Positions 7,457-9,121 of a DNA stretch of 9,121 nt are shown one piece after another. The DNA comes from an uncultured Planctomycetaceae bacterium (GTDB lineage: Bacteria > Planctomycetota > Planctomycetia > Planctomycetales > Planctomycetaceae). Under the pieces are notes generated by a model. That model ran no database searches and had not been told where the DNA came from. It worked only from the letters and a program-made list of their open reading frames with translations. The DNA lies in assembly GCA_903898975.1 (NCBI GenBank), contig CAIUHT010000578.1, positions 1 through 9,121 of the forward strand, read 5' to 3'. Positions within the stretch are counted from its first letter, which is position 1; each line of letters starts with the position of its first letter. The translations under genes were made by a program, and so were the position numbers.

Positions 7457-7958
7457 ACGCTGCCCCAAGGGAGTGCGAGCGCAGAGAACCGGTGGCAAGG
7501 AGCCTGGGCCAATCAAGCCGCCCAAATGACCCGGAATGGGATGATCCGAGTGGGATGACTCGAGTGGGATGATCCGGAATAGGATGATCTTGTACGGGAT
7601 GGCCAGGGGTGGCCCGAACCGGCTTCCGGCCCGACGCACTGCTGCGGTTCAGCGCGTGGCGTTCCAGCCGCGGTGAGGACGGATGTGGGTGTTGGAAAGG
7701 TTTTCGCCCCCGTTGCCACACAGAGTGCTGGGGAGCCATACCGGGAAACGAATTGGCCGGTCCTCTCCACTGGGGGGTGCAGGATCCAATGAACAGACAA
7801 CGACCCATGGGGCCGAGCCTGGTAGAGGTTTGACTGCCCGTGGGGTTGGCAACCGTGCGGCGACGGCAATCGCGCGGCTACGACAATGGTGTGGCGCAGG
7901 TGACGGCGATGGTGCTGTCAGCGTCGAGGCGACGGGACGTGACGCGGGGTGAGGGAAG
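7457..7958. other. 502-base gap between convergent genes, no gene seen
   Basis: This separates the exporter stop from the polyketide synthase stop. Apart from the tandem repeats at 7532-7604 I find no coding frame with a ribosome site or natural composition, and no U-tailed terminator for either flanking gene. Only a weak 7-bp stem with one wobble pair appears at 7901-7920. For a convergent gap this is unusually long and could hide a small RNA, which sequence reading alone cannot show. Confidence 0.5.
7532..7604. repeat. Short tandem repeat array, 14-15 bp units with GGAT-G-ATCC cores
   Basis: Five consecutive units begin at 7532, 7547, 7561, 7575 and 7590: CGGAATGGGATGATC, CGAGTGGGATGACT, CGAGTGGGATGATC, CGGAATAGGATGATC and the diverged TTGTACGGGATGGCC. 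Unit lengths run 15-14-14-15-15. The junctions create odd palindromes GGAT-G-ATCC at 7539-7547 and 7567-7575 and the even palindrome ACTCGAGT at 7558-7565. It lies about 75 bases past the exporter stop. Function unknown. Confidence 0.75.
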
Positions 7959-9050
7959 TCACTCGAGCAGCGCGCCTTCGATCGACAGGCCGGGGCCAAA
8001 GGCGAGGGCCACGCAGGGCCGGGGGGCCGCCTGGGCTCGCAGCCGTTCCAGGATGAACAGGATGGTCGCCGACGACATGTTGCCATAGTCGCGCAGCACG
8101 GCGTGCGAGACAGCCAGCGCTCCCTCGGGCAGGGCGAGCGCGGCTTGGGTGGCCTGCAGCACCCGCGGGCCTCCCGGATGGACCGCCCAGCTCTTGATGT
8201 CTTCGCGCCGCCGGCCTGCCTCGGCCAGCCACTCATCGAGCCACGGGCCCAACTGACGACCAATCTGCTGGGGGACGTCGGCCCCCAGTTGCATCTCAAA
8301 GCCGTGATCTCCAATCCGCCAGCCCATGCACTGCTGCGAGTCGGGGAGCATCAGCGTGGCATGGCGGGCCACCCCCCAGCCAGGCACGTCGTGCTCGGTC
8401 ACTTCACCCACCACCGCCCCCGCCCCGTCGGCGAACAGACCGTTGGCGACCACCCGCTCGGGATGAAAGCCGTACTGCTGATGCAGTGTGCTCAACTCCA
8501 CCGCGCACATCAGCACCCGCTGACCGGGCTGGGCAGTGGCGAACGCGGCCGCCGAGCGGAGCCCAATCAACGCTCCATGACAGCCCATGAAACCGACCTG
8601 TGTCCGTGAGACCGCCGGGGAGAGCCCCAGGTCGCGAATCAGCGAAAAATCGAAGCCCGGCGACGCGAACCCGGTGCAACTGACCGTCACCAGGTGGGAA
8701 ATCGACTCGGCTTCCCAGCCCGCATCGGCCAAGGCGGCCCGCCCCGCCCGGGCCGCCAATTCAGGGGCCGCCTGCTCGTAGCGGACCATCCGCGCGGCGG
8801 TGGTTGGGCCACGGTCGTCGGGACCCGCCTGCGGTGGATAGAACGACTGCCGCCCCGCAATGCCGGGATCGCCGTTTTCCAGCAGCACGCTGAACCGCCG
8901 CTCGATTCCCGAGCGCAGGTAGACCAGCTTCAGCCATTGCCGCTGCTGGTCGGTCTCACAGCAAAAAGATTGTGCCGCTGTCACCGAGTCGGCCTGCGCC
9001 ACCGAAAAGGGGGGAGTCGCTGTTCCCAGTCCTGCCAAAGCGAATTTCAT
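7959..9050 (-). CDS. Type III polyketide synthase
   Basis: Homodimeric ketosynthase-like enzyme of 363 residues that would extend an acyl-CoA starter with malonyl-CoA units and cyclise the chain to a resorcinol, pyrone or phloroglucinol. The full catalytic triad is visible: C157 in QVGFMGCHGALIGL, H291 in WAVHPGGPRVL, and N324 in LRDYGNMSSATILF. The C-terminal family signature appears as AFGPGLSIEG (350-359). VTVSCTGFASPGFD (121-134) precedes the active site as in bacterial alkylresorcinol/alkylpyrone synthases. By alignment from memory, the chalcone synthase gatekeeper Phe265 falls at M253 (GFEMQL then DVPQQIG), a change compatible with a longer acyl starter. Length is normal for bacterial members. 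The start has a strong ribosome site and overlaps an upstream stop as ATGA. The gene faces the methyltransferase and exporter genes tail to tail. The product is unknown; a long-chain phenolic lipid or pyrone is my inference. Confidence 0.94.
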   Translation of the reverse strand: MKFALAGLGTATPPFSVAQADSVTAAQSFCCETDQQRQWLKLVYLRSGIERRFSVLLENGDPGIAGRQSFYPPQAGPDDRGPTTAARMVRYEQAAPELAARAGRAALADAGWEAESISHLVTVSCTGFASPGFDFSLIRDLGLSPAVSRTQVGFMGCHGALIGLRSAAAFATAQPGQRVLMCAVELSTLHQQYGFHPERVVANGLFADGAGAVVGEVTEHDVPGWGVARHATLMLPDSQQCMGWRIGDHGFEMQLGADVPQQIGRQLGPWLDEWLAEAGRRREDIKSWAVHPGGPRVLQATQAALALPEGALAVSHAVLRDYGNMSSATILFILERLRAQAAPRPCVALAFGPGLSIEGALLE

Positions 9051-9121
9051 GCGGCCTCCTCCCGGACCAGATCTGTCGTCACACGGCCCGGCGGTGCGGC
9101 TGCCCCGCTGGCCCCGCTGGC
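9047..9121 (-). CDS. C-terminal end of an unidentified upstream gene (partial)
   Basis: Reading inward from the right edge on the - strand, one frame is open for 24 codons (ending RVTTDLVREEAA) and stops at TGA 9049-9047. That stop overlaps the synthase ATG in the four bases ATGA, the usual sign of translational coupling in an operon. The first codons, ASGASG, come from a tandem CCCCGCTGG repeat. The stretch is too short to identify. A flavin oxidoreductase, as in the srs operon, is only a guess from context. A second frame, in phase with the synthase, is also open and would instead mean a longer synthase N-terminus. Confidence 0.5.
   Translation of the reverse strand, partial: ASGASGAAAPPGRVTTDLVREEAA
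9055..9063 (-). promoter_or_regulatory. Shine-Dalgarno site of the polyketide synthase
   Basis: On the - strand GGGAGGAGG lies 4 bases (counting AGGAGG) or 7 bases (counting GGGAGG) before ATG 9050. It confirms this start and sits inside the end of the upstream reading frame, as expected for coupled genes. Confidence 0.7.

Noticed and set aside
7901..7920. Possible terminator hairpin downstream of the polyketide synthase
   Set aside because: The stem is 7 bp with one wobble (an A-C mismatch on the synthase's own strand) and no U-tract follows, so it is too weak to call.

Overview
The window is high-GC bacterial DNA and most likely comes from a member of the Planctomycetota. This rests on remembered family resemblance of the glycosyltransferase (its GMFCGSCMHDN start and EPKGLSVLEA end) and of the YceI-like protein, not on a search. 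There are five complete genes on the + strand, one complete gene on the - strand, and the last 24 codons of a second - strand gene at the right edge. I see no rRNA, tRNA, CRISPR array, transposase or phage gene.

Layout: 219-1490 is a GT4-type glycosyltransferase. A 430-base stretch with no convincing gene follows (1491-1920). Next comes a + strand run that may be one operon: a secreted YceI-like lipid-binding protein (1921-2724), a soluble SAM-dependent methyltransferase (2824-3672), a membrane methyltransferase of the NnrU/isoprenylcysteine-methyltransferase fold (3728-4594) and a 907-residue MMPL/RND exporter (4733-7456). The exporter gene ends in a perfect 14-bp hairpin. A 502-base non-coding gap (7457-7958) carries a short tandem repeat array. 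Converging from the right on the - strand is a type III polyketide synthase (7959-9050) with an intact Cys-His-Asn triad. Its start codon overlaps, as ATGA, the stop of an upstream gene that leaves the window.

How the genes may work together (inference): a type III PKS close to two methyltransferases, a lipid-type RND exporter and a YceI lipocalin-like carrier fits a locus that makes, methylates and exports a long-chain phenolic lipid or pyrone. The nearest described parallel I know is the Streptomyces griseus srsABC operon (type III PKS, ICMT-like methyltransferase, flavoprotein hydroxylase), which makes methylated alkylresorcinols. Here the synthase lies on the opposite strand, and YceI, an extra soluble methyltransferase and an MMPL exporter are added. 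The glycosyltransferase may or may not belong to the same pathway.
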